A DNA stretch of 54,061 bases, from NCBI RefSeq assembly GCF_011043525.1, contig NZ_JAAKGO010000014.1, positions 1 through 54,061 of the forward strand, given 5' to 3'. Below the pieces are notes generated by a model. It was not told the DNA's origin. It worked only from the letters and a program-made list of their open reading frames with translations, and ran no database searches. Each line of letters starts with the position of its first letter. Within the stretch, counting starts at the first letter, position 1. The position numbers and the translations under genes were made by a program. The DNA comes from Sphingobacterium sp. SGG-5 (lineage in GTDB: Bacteria > Bacteroidota > Bacteroidia > Sphingobacteriales > Sphingobacteriaceae). Shown here one piece after another: positions 8,562-16,736 of this stretch.

Positions 8562-8739
8562 TAAAACACATTGTAGCCGAATGTAGCACTTCTACGTTAT
8601 CTTACCACTGCCATTTTGGCCATAAAAACTTGTGGCGTAATTGTTGATAAATTATATTGAAATAATAAGTCGGGATTTCTAATAATTTCATACATTTATA
8701 ACATCCTTAGACTCATTTTAAGAAAGAAAGGTAATTTAC

Positions 8740-11289
8740 ATGGAAGCAAAATTCTCACCAAGAGTAAAAGATGTGATATCCTATAGCCGGGAGGAAGCCT
8801 TAAGACTTCGCCATGATTACATTGGCACGGAGCATCTTTTGCTGGGATTGATCCGAGAAGGTGATGGCGTAGCGATTAAGATTCTTAAAAATCTAAATAT
8901 AGAGGTCGGAGCGATTCGTCAGTCTATCGAAGATGCCGTAAAAGCAGCTTCGGTCTCAAGAGCCCCTATTGGCAATATGCCTTTGACAAAGCAAGCCGAG
9001 AAAGTACTCAAAATCACTTATTTAGAAGCAAAGATATTCAAGAGCGACATTATTGGCACGGAGCATCTTTTATTAGCTATTTTACGTGATGAAGACAACA
9101 TCGCCTCGCAAATCCTCCATCAGTACAACATCACTTACGATCTGTTCAAGAATGAGGTAGAGCAAAACAAAACGTCAATTACGGACGAAGCTCCTGGCTC
9201 GTCGACACCTGACGATGATTATGCTGAAGAAGAAAGCTTTTCTGCGCCCAAGAAGGTATCTGACATCAAATCCAAAACCCCGGTATTGGATAATTTTGGA
9301 CGGGACCTGACGCGAGCTGCGGAAGATGGGAAATTGGACCCTATTGTTGGTCGTGAAAAGGAAATTGAGCGTGTGTCCCAAATCTTATCACGCCGTAAAA
9401 AGAACAACCCTATACTTATCGGTGAACCGGGCGTAGGTAAATCTGCAATTGCCGAGGGATTAGCGTTACGGATTGTTCAGCGTAAGGTATCGCGTGTATT
9501 GTTCAACAAGCGGGTCGTGACATTAGACTTAGCATCCCTTGTTGCGGGCACAAAATATCGTGGACAGTTTGAAGAGCGGATGAAAGCCGTCATGAACGAG
9601 CTGGAAAAATCGCCTGATGTTATTCTCTTTATTGATGAGATTCACACGATCGTTGGAGCCGGAGGAGCTTCAGGTTCCTTAGATGCCTCCAATATGTTCA
9701 AGCCGGCATTAGCACGGGGGGAAATCCAATGTATTGGTGCGACCACGTTGGATGAATATCGTCAGTTTATCGAGAAGGATGGCGCACTGGATCGTCGTTT
9801 TCAAAAGGTCATGATAGAACCGGCGTCACACGATGAGACGATTGAAATCCTGAACCGCATCAAGGATAAATATGAAGAGCATCATAATGTTATATATACA
9901 CCTGAAGCGATTGAAGCGTGTGTAACACTCACGACACGGTATATTACCGACCGCTTTTTACCGGATAAGGCTATAGATGCATTAGATGAAGCAGGATCTC
10001 GGGTACATCTGACCAATATTCACGTTCCGCAATCTATTCTCGACATCGAAGAAAAGATTGAAGATGTCAAAGTCGAGAAAAATAAGGTGGTTCGTTCGCA
10101 AAAATATGAAGAAGCTGCTAAGCTAAGAGATACCGAGAAAAAATTGCTCGAAGAATTGGAGCGTGAAAAAACAGCATGGGAAGCGGAGACGAAAACAAAA
10201 CGTTATACCGTCAGCGAAGACAATGTAGCGGAAGTTGTGTCTATGATGACAGGTATTCCGGTGCAACGCGTAAACCAGACAGATAGCCAAAAGCTGTTGA
10301 ATATGGGCGAACTGATGAAAGGCCGTATTATCGGTCAGGATGATGCCGTTCAAAAATTGGTAAAAGCAATCCAACGCACACGTGCCGGCTTAAAAGACCC
10401 GAAGAAACCTATAGGCTCCTTTATCTTTTTAGGACCTACAGGTGTAGGTAAGACTGAGTTGGCAAGAGAGGTCGCCCGATTTATGTTTGATTCGGAAGAT
10501 TCACTGATTCAGGTGGACATGAGCGAGTACATGGAGAAATTCGCTGTTTCACGTTTGGTCGGTGCGCCTCCGGGATATGTCGGCTATGAAGAAGGTGGTC
10601 AGTTGACGGAAAAAGTTCGCCGTAAGCCTTATTCAGTTGTACTATTGGATGAAATAGAAAAAGCACACCCGGATGTATTCAACTTATTGCTTCAAGTGCT
10701 GGACGAAGGTCAGCTTACAGACAGTCTCGGGCGTAAGGTGGATTTCCGAAACACCATTATCATCATGACCTCTAATATTGGCGCACGCCAATTGAAAGAG
10801 TTCGGTCAAGGTGTCGGCTTTACGACGACAGCGAAAGAGACGCAAGCGGATGCACATTCCAGAGGCGTGATCGAAACGGCATTAAAGCGGGCTTTTGCAC
10901 CTGAGTTTTTGAATCGTGTGGATGATGTCATTGTTTTCAATTCGTTAACCAAAGAACATATCTTCAAAATCATTGACATTGAATTAAGATCACTGTTTGC
11001 GCGTATTGAAACACTCGGTCATAGTGTTCAACTCACGGAAAAAGCGAAAGAATATATCGCAGAGAAAGGATACGATAGCAACTTTGGTGCCCGTCCTTTG
11101 AAACGTGCTATTCAAAAACACCTTGAAGATCCTATTGCAGAGGAGATTTTAAGAGGAGAGCTGCAACCTAACGCTACTATCACAGTTGATTTTGATGAGG
11201 AAAAGAAAGAAATCGTCATCAAGGGGCAAAACGCAGATAACACAGACGATTCCGTTTCTTCTGATGTACGTGACGGAAAAAAAGAATAA
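8740..11289 (+). CDS. clpC: ClpC-type ATP-dependent Clp protease ATP-binding subunit
   Basis: This 849-residue Hsp100/Clp AAA+ unfoldase feeds substrates to ClpP. Residues 1-145 contain two Clp-N repeats (YSREEALRLRHDYIGTEHLLLGLI and the matching SDIIGTEHLLLAIL). The first AAA+ module has Walker A GEPGVGKSA at 228-235 and Walker B ILFIDEIH. A UVR-like segment (EEAAKLRDTEKKLLEEL) lies in the middle region, which marks ClpC rather than ClpB or ClpA. The second AAA+ module has Walker A GPTGVGKTE near 566 and a ClpP-loop region, and ends with the D2-small domain signature GARPLKRAIQ. A weak GAAAGAAAGG lies just before the start. It is transcribed alone, with a hairpin terminator downstream. Confidence 0.95.
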   Translation: MEAKFSPRVKDVISYSREEALRLRHDYIGTEHLLLGLIREGDGVAIKILKNLNIEVGAIRQSIEDAVKAASVSRAPIGNMPLTKQAEKVLKITYLEAKIFKSDIIGTEHLLLAILRDEDNIASQILHQYNITYDLFKNEVEQNKTSITDEAPGSSTPDDDYAEEESFSAPKKVSDIKSKTPVLDNFGRDLTRAAEDGKLDPIVGREKEIERVSQILSRRKKNNPILIGEPGVGKSAIAEGLALRIVQRKVSRVLFNKRVVTLDLASLVAGTKYRGQFEERMKAVMNELEKSPDVILFIDEIHTIVGAGGASGSLDASNMFKPALARGEIQCIGATTLDEYRQFIEKDGALDRRFQKVMIEPASHDETIEILNRIKDKYEEHHNVIYTPEAIEACVTLTTRYITDRFLPDKAIDALDEAGSRVHLTNIHVPQSILDIEEKIEDVKVEKNKVVRSQKYEEAAKLRDTEKKLLEELEREKTAWEAETKTKRYTVSEDNVAEVVSMMTGIPVQRVNQTDSQKLLNMGELMKGRIIGQDDAVQKLVKAIQRTRAGLKDPKKPIGSFIFLGPTGVGKTELAREVARFMFDSEDSLIQVDMSEYMEKFAVSRLVGAPPGYVGYEEGGQLTEKVRRKPYSVVLLDEIEKAHPDVFNLLLQVLDEGQLTDSLGRKVDFRNTIIIMTSNIGARQLKEFGQGVGFTTTAKETQADAHSRGVIETALKRAFAPEFLNRVDDVIVFNSLTKEHIFKIIDIELRSLFARIETLGHSVQLTEKAKEYIAEKGYDSNFGARPLKRAIQKHLEDPIAEEILRGELQPNATITVDFDEEKKEIVIKGQNADNTDDSVSSDVRDGKKE

Positions 11290-11317
11290 AATAAAAATAA
11301 ATTAATTAACGGATGAA

Positions 11318-11354
11318 AAGAGAGGCTCACTGTATGACAGGAGCCTCTTTATTT
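11318..11354. terminator. Bidirectional terminator between clpC and metA
   Basis: A hairpin with arms AGAGGCTC (11321-11328) and GAGCCTCT (11341-11348), extended inward by CTGT/ACAG around a 3-nt loop, is followed on the plus strand by TTATTTTT. It lies between the convergent clpC and metA genes and can serve both; the upstream A-rich side gives a weaker U-tract for metA. Confidence 0.85.
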
Positions 11355-12299
11355 TTAACTGTGGTGCTTTATTTCACCCAACTTAGCTACTTCTTGCAGA
11401 TCAAAAGGTGTTTCCTGATAGACGAAGTAATTGAGCCAATTGTTAAACAATAGATTGGCATGGCTCGCCCAACGCACAAGCGGCGGATTACTCGGATTAT
11501 CTCCTTTATAATAATTCTGAGGCTTATTCAAAAGGAGCCCTTTCTCTACATCACGTTGATATTCTTCGTGAAGCGTAAGCGGTGCATATTCCGAGTGACC
11601 TGTCAGGTAAAACTCACGTCCTCCCCGAGAGGCAACAATAGCGACTCCGGCATCATCAGATTCGGATAGAATTTCAATCTCTCCTTTAGCTTTTAAATCG
11701 GCTTTCCGAATTGTCGTATGTCTGCTATGCGGAATAAAAAATTCATCGTCAAAACCTCTAAACAAGAGATTCCTCTTATCAGTGGCCGTATGTTTGAATA
11801 CACCAAATAATTTCTTATCCAATGGTACTTTCTCTACGCCATAAAAATGATAAAGGGCAGCTTGGGAAGCCCAACAAATATATAGTGTAGAAGTAACGTG
11901 CGTCCTGGCCCAATCGAAGATAGTCGTAATTTCGTCCCAGTAGGTAACTTCTTCAAATCGGATCATTTCTACCGGCGCACCTGTAATGATCATACCGTCG
12001 TAAAAATTCTCCTTTATTTCGGAGAAGCCTTTATAAAACAACTCCAAATGCTCTTCCGGCGTATTTTTAGGGGTATGCGTTTCTAACCTTAAAAACTCCA
12101 CTTCTACCTGTAAGGGGTTGTTCGAAAGCAGTCTTATGAAGTCCGTTTCTGTGGATATTTTTATCGGCATCAGATTCAGGATAAGCAAACGCTGTGGACG
12201 AATATCCTGTGAGTTGGCCCGTAGGTCATTCATCACGAATATATTTTCCTTCTTTAAAAGCTCTATGGCTGGCAGATTATCTGGTATCTTGACTGGCAT
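11355..12299 (-). CDS. metA: Homoserine O-acyltransferase (predicted acetyl-CoA-dependent)
   Basis: This 314-residue MetA-family enzyme activates homoserine for methionine synthesis. The catalytic residues are present: Cys142 in LYICWASQA, His235 and Glu237 in TGHSEYAP. Position 111 is Glu (GAPVEMIRFEEV). In studied MetA proteins this site decides the acyl donor: Glu favours acetyl-CoA (Bacillus cereus), Gly favours succinyl-CoA (E. coli). I therefore predict homoserine O-acetyltransferase activity, although automatic annotation will often say succinyltransferase. A strong AAAGGAGGG ribosome-binding site precedes the start and a -7-like TATTTTTG lies about 35 nt upstream on the minus strand, leaving no room for a SAM riboswitch. 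It is monocistronic. Confidence 0.93.
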   Translation of the reverse strand: MPVKIPDNLPAIELLKKENIFVMNDLRANSQDIRPQRLLILNLMPIKISTETDFIRLLSNNPLQVEVEFLRLETHTPKNTPEEHLELFYKGFSEIKENFYDGMIITGAPVEMIRFEEVTYWDEITTIFDWARTHVTSTLYICWASQAALYHFYGVEKVPLDKKLFGVFKHTATDKRNLLFRGFDDEFFIPHSRHTTIRKADLKAKGEIEILSESDDAGVAIVASRGGREFYLTGHSEYAPLTLHEEYQRDVEKGLLLNKPQNYYKGDNPSNPPLVRWASHANLLFNNWLNYFVYQETPFDLQEVAKLGEIKHHS

Positions 12300-12391
12300 A
12301 ACTATTTCCCTTACCCTCCTTTAAAATGTAGTGCAAAAATAAAAAGAATAAACGGGAATTAAAAAAGATGACTTTCCCAATCCATCCCTTG

Positions 12392-12859
12392 TTAATCCAA
12401 TCTGATCATATTTCCAACGACATAATTGTGCATAGCAATCCCCTCATCTTTTGTAATTGTCTTATTTACATGATGGACAACTTCACCGTCTTCTTCTATT
12501 TTAATGGAAACTGTGTATGAATTATCTTCCACAGCCGACGCTGCTACTGCAATAGTTGCAGACTCTACATCTACAGCTTCACCGATATAAGTCGTGGTGC
12601 CTGATAGAAAGTCATCGTTATCAAGCTCGATATCCGAATGTGCTTCCATCATCTGATCGTTTACTTTCCATGACAATTTCTTTTCACTGCGATCTCTCCC
12701 AAAGAAACTAATATAGAATGAATCTTCTTGTTCAATACCTTCTACAGTTACGGTGACCTTAACACCAGAAACTTTATCCCCACCGTCTTCATCCTTCGAA
12801 CATCCTGAAATAACCAATGTCACTATAGACAGCAAAAAAATAAGAGATTTAATTTTCAT
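12392..12859 (-). CDS. Small lipoprotein of unknown function
   Basis: The 155-residue product opens with a lipoprotein signal, MKIKSLIFLLSIVTLVISGC, the lipobox being VISGC with Cys20. A short acidic segment SKDEDGGDK follows, like the export signal after the lipid Cys of surface lipoproteins in this phylum. The rest is rich in alternating beta-strand residues (VKVTVTVEGIEQ, ATIAVAASAVEDNSYTVSIKIEEDG), which suggests a small beta-sandwich. I do not recognise a family. It lies alone between metA and rpsL. Confidence 0.7.
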   Translation of the reverse strand: MKIKSLIFLLSIVTLVISGCSKDEDGGDKVSGVKVTVTVEGIEQEDSFYISFFGRDRSEKKLSWKVNDQMMEAHSDIELDNDDFLSGTTTYIGEAVDVESATIAVAASAVEDNSYTVSIKIEEDGEVVHHVNKTITKDEGIAMHNYVVGNMIRLD

Positions 12860-12973
12860 ATGTATAAAGTTTTAATTTATTTTTCTCAACCTGAGAATCC
12901 TCCATGTAGCTACCGAAAAAACCGATACTAAAAGAGAAAGGCAAAACTACTAAAAAGTATTTAGTACTAACTG

Positions 12974-13004
12974 TTTAGAGTTCAAAATATTCTTTATATC
13001 TTTG
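12974..13004 (+). promoter_or_regulatory. Promoter of the rpsL-rpsG-fusA-rpsJ operon
   Basis: TATCTTTG at 12997-13004 matches the Bacteroidota -7 element TAnnTTTG exactly. TTTAG at 12974-12978, 18 nt upstream, approximates the -33 element. The start codon of rpsL is about 50 nt downstream, behind a short A/T-rich leader with GAGAAACAGG. Confidence 0.65.
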
Positions 13005-13053
13005 CGGACTTTAAAAAATTAATTTTAAACAATTAAAAAAGAGAAACAGGTAA

Positions 13054-13458
13054 ATGCCTACTATTCAACAATTAGTTAGAAAAGGTAGAGTAGCTCTGGT
13101 AGACAAGAGTAAGTCTCCAGCGTTGGACTCATGTCCACAGCGAAGAGGTGTATGTACACGTGTATATACTACTACCCCTAAAAAACCAAACTCAGCAATG
13201 CGTAAAGTAGCTCGTGTCCGTTTGACAAACGGTAAAGAGGTGAATGCTTACATCCCTGGTGAAGGTCACAACCTACAGGAGCACTCTATCGTATTAATCC
13301 GTGGTGGTCGTGTGAAAGATTTGCCAGGTGTTCGTTACCACATCATTCGTGGTGCATTGGATACCTCAGGTGTTGCAGGTCGTAACCAACGTCGTTCAAA
13401 ATACGGAACTAAGCGTCCTAAACCAGGACAAGCAGCTCCGGCAAAAGGTAAGAAATAA
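13054..13458 (+). CDS. rpsL: 30S ribosomal protein S12
   Basis: The 134-residue protein starts MPTIQQLVRKGR and contains the universal S12 segments CPQRRGVCTRVYTTTPKKPNSAMRKVARVRL and GRVKDLPGVRYHIIRG. The streptomycin-determining lysines are present in TTPKKPNS and in RVKDLPGV, the wild-type, sensitive form. A lysine-rich tail KPGQAAPAKGKK ends the protein. It heads the str operon; rpsG begins 19 nt downstream after a GGAGG sequence. Confidence 0.98.
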   Translation: MPTIQQLVRKGRVALVDKSKSPALDSCPQRRGVCTRVYTTTPKKPNSAMRKVARVRLTNGKEVNAYIPGEGHNLQEHSIVLIRGGRVKDLPGVRYHIIRGALDTSGVAGRNQRRSKYGTKRPKPGQAAPAKGKK

Positions 13459-13477
13459 TTAAACGGAGGAAAATAAA

Positions 13478-13945
13478 ATGAGAAAATCAAAACCAAAAAA
13501 GAGAATCATTTTACCTGATCCAAAGTTTAATGATGTTCAGGTAACTCGCTTTGTAAACAATATGATGGTAGATGGAAAGAAATCTATCGCTTATTCTATT
13601 TTTTACGATGCCGTAGAATTGGTCGAGCAAAAAACACAAGAGAACGGTTTAGAGGCATGGAAAAAAGCATTGAATAATGTGATGCCTGCTGTAGAGGTTA
13701 AGTCTCGCCGTGTTGGTGGAGCTAACTTTCAGGTGCCTATGGAAGTCCGCCCGGAGCGTAAAATTGCTTTAGGTATGAAATGGATGATTTCATACGCTCG
13801 TAAACGTGGTGAAAAGACCATGCACGAAAAATTAGCAGGCGAAATCATTTCAGCCTCCAAAGGCGAAGGTGCTGCCGTGAAGAAGAAAGAAGATACGCAT
13901 AAAATGGCAGAAGCCAACAAAGCGTTCTCACACTTCAGATTCTAA
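13478..13945 (+). CDS. rpsG: 30S ribosomal protein S7
   Basis: The 155-residue protein shows the S7 signature from KFNDVQVTRFVNNMMVDGKKSIAYSIFYDAVE through PAVEVKSRRVGGANFQVPMEVRPERKIALGMKWM, and ends in KMAEANKAFSHFRF. It binds the 3' major domain of 16S rRNA and in other bacteria is the autoregulator of the str operon. A GGAGGA ribosome-binding site precedes it. The gap to fusA is 134 nt and holds a long hairpin. Confidence 0.98.
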   Translation: MRKSKPKKRIILPDPKFNDVQVTRFVNNMMVDGKKSIAYSIFYDAVELVEQKTQENGLEAWKKALNNVMPAVEVKSRRVGGANFQVPMEVRPERKIALGMKWMISYARKRGEKTMHEKLAGEIISASKGEGAAVKKKEDTHKMAEANKAFSHFRF

Positions 13946-13972
13946 TCTTGAACAAAGAATCCACATATGAAT

Positions 13973-14030
13973 AGAACTACACCGACTTCAGATAATTGAA
14001 AATTTTCATTATCCAGGTCGGTGTAGTTCT
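13973..14030 (+). terminator. Long hairpin between rpsG and fusA (attenuator or leader structure)
   Basis: A perfect 14-bp stem is formed by AGAACTACACCGAC (13973-13986) and GTCGGTGTAGTTCT (14017-14030). The loop itself contains a second hairpin, GATAA...TTATC around TGAAAATTTTCA. Only TTC follows, so the U-tract is poor. It could partly terminate, protect the upstream mRNA or be a protein-binding site; fusA has no clear promoter of its own after it. Confidence 0.75.
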
Positions 14031-14079
14031 TTCAAAGATGGCATAACAAAAAGCTCAAAAAGCAAATTGCAACAATAAA

Positions 14080-16203
14080 ATGGCAAAAGATTTAAATTTA
14101 GTAAGAAATATTGGTATCGCTGCCCACATCGATGCCGGTAAAACTACAACTACAGAACGTATCTTATTCTACTCTGGTGTAAACCATAAGTTAGGAGAAA
14201 CGCACGAAGGTTCTGCGACAACAGACTGGATGGCGCAAGAGCAAGAGCGTGGTATCACGATTACGTCTGCAGCTGTAACCGTATTCTGGAACTACCGTAA
14301 TAAAAAATATCAGGTAAACGTAATCGATACTCCGGGACACGTTGACTTTACCGTAGAGGTAAACCGTTCGTTGCGTGTATTGGATGGTTTGGTATTCTTG
14401 TTTTCAGCGGTTGACGGTGTAGAGCCTCAATCGGAGACAAACTGGCGCTTAGCCGATGGTTATAAAGTACCCCGCATTGGTTTCGTCAACAAAATGGACC
14501 GTTCGGGTGCTGACTTCCTTAAGGTTGTAAAACAAGTAAAGGACATGCTTGGCTCTGAAGCTGTAGCATTACAGTTGCCTATCGGTGCTGAAGATGATTT
14601 TAAAGGCGTCGTTGACTTGATCAACAACCGTGGTATGGTATGGAACGAAGCAGATAAAGGCATGACCTTTACCGAGGTTCCTATCCCTGACGATATGGTG
14701 GATGAGGTTGCCGAATACCGTGAGAAATTATTAGAAGCGGTGGCTTCTTATGATGAATCATTGATGGAGAAATTCTTCGATGATCCAAACTCCTTGACCG
14801 AGCGTGAGATATTAGATGCTTTGCGTAAAGCAGTATTAGATAACGCTATCGTTCCTATGGTTTGTGGTTCATCCTTCAAAAACAAAGGTGTGCAGACCAT
14901 GCTTGACCTTGTCATGGAATTACTACCTTCACCGTTGGATATTGAAGCGGTTAAAGGAACTGATCCCCGCAATGATGCTGAAATCGAACGTAAACCTTCT
15001 GAATCAGAGCCTTTCGCAGCATTAGGTTTCAAAATCGCTACAGACCCCTTCGTAGGCCGTCTATGTTTCGTACGTGCATATTCAGGTGTATTAGAAGCCG
15101 GTTCTTATGTCTTAAACACGCGTTCGGGCAACAAAGAGCGTATATCCCGTATCTTCCAGATGCACGCCAATAAACAAAATCCGATCGAGCGTATCGGTGC
15201 GGGTGATATTGGCGCTGTGGTAGGTTTCAAAGATATCAAAACAGGTGATACGCTTTGTGACGAGAAAAACCCTATTGTTCTTGAGTCTATGGTATTCCCT
15301 GAACCTGTTATCGGTTTGGCTATCGAGCCAAAAACCCAGGCAGATGTGGACAAACTGGGCATAGGTCTTGGCAAGCTGGCAGAAGAGGACCCTACATTTG
15401 TTGTGAAAACGGATGAAGATACTGGTCAAACCGTTATCTCAGGTATGGGTGAACTTCACTTAGACATTTTGATTGACCGTTTAAAGCGCGAATTCAAAGT
15501 TGAAGTGAACCAAGGAGCTCCTCAGGTAGCTTACAAAGAATCTATCAACGGTAGCACTGAACACCGTGAAGTATACAAAAAACAATCTGGTGGCCGTGGT
15601 AAATTCGCCGACATCAAAGTTGTTGTATCTCCGGTAGATGAAGATTTCGAAGCAACGAAATCACCACTTCAGTTTGTCAACGAAATCGTTGGGGGTGCTA
15701 TCCCTAAGGAATATATCCCTTCTGTACAAAAAGGATTCGAAGTGTCGATGAGCAACGGTGTATTGGCAGGTTATCCGCTATCAGGCATGAAAGTTCGTTT
15801 GATCGATGGATCTTTCCACGCGGTGGATTCAGATTCGCTATCTTTTGAGCTAGCAGCTAAGATGGCATATCGTAATGCATTACCTAAATGTTCGCCTGTA
15901 TTGATGGAGCCTATCATGAAGATAGAAGTCTTGACACCAGAAGAAAACATGGGGGATGTTATGGGTGACTTAAACCGCCGTCGTGGTCAAATGCAAGGTC
16001 TAGACACACGTGGTGGTGCACAAGTAATCAAAGCTACTGTTCCCCTTTCGGAGATGTTCGGCTATGTGACTCAGTTACGTACCATTACGTCCGGACGAGC
16101 AACCTCTACCATGGAGTTTGACCATTATGCGGAAGCTCCACGTAATATACAAGATGAGGTCGTTGCTAAATCTAAAGGCAGGGTCAAATCAATAGAAGAA
16201 TAA
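14080..16203 (+). CDS. fusA: Translation elongation factor G
   Basis: This 707-residue GTPase drives ribosomal translocation. The G motifs are AHIDAGKTTTTER near residue 20, the switch-II DTPGH and NKMDRSGAD. Domains II to V follow with the usual EF-G landmarks: GMGELHLDILIDRLKREF, the domain IV HAVDSDSLSFELAAKMAYR and the end region SEMFGYVTQLRTITSGRATSTMEFDHYAEAP. The full length, uninterrupted core and str-operon position mark the housekeeping EF-G rather than the EF-G2 paralogue. It is flanked by hairpins on both sides. Confidence 0.98.
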   Translation: MAKDLNLVRNIGIAAHIDAGKTTTTERILFYSGVNHKLGETHEGSATTDWMAQEQERGITITSAAVTVFWNYRNKKYQVNVIDTPGHVDFTVEVNRSLRVLDGLVFLFSAVDGVEPQSETNWRLADGYKVPRIGFVNKMDRSGADFLKVVKQVKDMLGSEAVALQLPIGAEDDFKGVVDLINNRGMVWNEADKGMTFTEVPIPDDMVDEVAEYREKLLEAVASYDESLMEKFFDDPNSLTEREILDALRKAVLDNAIVPMVCGSSFKNKGVQTMLDLVMELLPSPLDIEAVKGTDPRNDAEIERKPSESEPFAALGFKIATDPFVGRLCFVRAYSGVLEAGSYVLNTRSGNKERISRIFQMHANKQNPIERIGAGDIGAVVGFKDIKTGDTLCDEKNPIVLESMVFPEPVIGLAIEPKTQADVDKLGIGLGKLAEEDPTFVVKTDEDTGQTVISGMGELHLDILIDRLKREFKVEVNQGAPQVAYKESINGSTEHREVYKKQSGGRGKFADIKVVVSPVDEDFEATKSPLQFVNEIVGGAIPKEYIPSVQKGFEVSMSNGVLAGYPLSGMKVRLIDGSFHAVDSDSLSFELAAKMAYRNALPKCSPVLMEPIMKIEVLTPEENMGDVMGDLNRRRGQMQGLDTRGGAQVIKATVPLSEMFGYVTQLRTITSGRATSTMEFDHYAEAPRNIQDEVVAKSKGRVKSIEE

Positions 16204-16216
16204 TTAATACTTAATT

Positions 16217-16257
16217 GACCGTTGGTTATAAATAGCTCTAATCAACGGTCTTTACTT
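16217..16257 (+). terminator. Hairpin between fusA and rpsJ
   Basis: Arms GACCGTTGGTTA (16217-16228) and TAATCAACGGTC (16239-16250) form a 12-bp stem with one G-U pair and a 10-nt loop, followed by TTTACTTT. It is terminator-like but sits inside the operon with rpsJ starting 20 nt later, so partial read-through is likely. Confidence 0.7.
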
Positions 16258-16270
16258 TAAATAAAACACA

Positions 16271-16576
16271 ATGAGCCAAAGAATTCGAATCAAATTGAAA
16301 TCTTACGATTACAATTTAGTTGACAAATCAGCTGAAAAAATCGTAAAAACCGTAAAACCTACAGGTGCAGTAGTTAGTGGTCCTATTCCATTGCCTACAC
16401 AGAAAAAAATCTATACGGTATTACGTTCACCACACGTCAACAAAAAAGCACGTGAACAATTTCAACTCTGCTCCTACAAGAGATTGTTGGATATCTATTC
16501 CTCCAATTCAAAAACTGTTGATGCACTGATGAAATTAGAATTACCATCAGGCGTTGAAGTTGAAATCAAAGTGTGA
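16271..16576 (+). CDS. rpsJ: 30S ribosomal protein S10
   Basis: The 101-residue protein begins MSQRIRIKLKSYDYNLVDKSAEKIVKTV and contains the S10 signature SGPIPLPTQKKIYTVLRSPHVNKKAREQF, ending GVEVEIKV. It is part of the 30S head and, as NusE, of antitermination complexes. In many bacteria rplC and the S10 operon follow directly; here a strong terminator and an unrelated histidine kinase follow, so the S10/spc genes must lie elsewhere. Confidence 0.97.
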   Translation: MSQRIRIKLKSYDYNLVDKSAEKIVKTVKPTGAVVSGPIPLPTQKKIYTVLRSPHVNKKAREQFQLCSYKRLLDIYSSNSKTVDALMKLELPSGVEVEIKV

Positions 16577-16590
16577 TAGCATTTCTTTTT

Positions 16591-16633
16591 AAAAAAACGG
16601 GGTCTTTTCAACTGAAGAGACCCCGTTTTTTTT
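16591..16633 (+). terminator. Strong intrinsic terminator after rpsJ
   Basis: The hairpin pairs ACGGGGTCTTTTC (from 16597) with GAAGAGACCCCGT (16614-16626) around a 4-nt loop, with one G-U pair, and is followed by eight T residues. It closes the str operon. Confidence 0.93.
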
Positions 16634-16736
16634 CTACTTTATACAAAACTGCTATATCCTAAAAACAGATGGTTTTTTATTCGTAATTTTAACAGCTGTT
16701 TACCTTGTAAAGCCAGACCCAAAAATTGAACCCGAG

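Noticed and set aside
8485..8739. Heat-shock operator (CIRCE or CtsR-type) before clpC
   Set aside because: I found no TTAGCACTC-N9-GAGTGCTAA or tandem heptad repeat in the gap.
12300..12391. Possible SAM riboswitch before metA
   Set aside because: The -7-like element leaves a leader of only about 30 nt with a plain ribosome-binding site, too short for any SAM aptamer.
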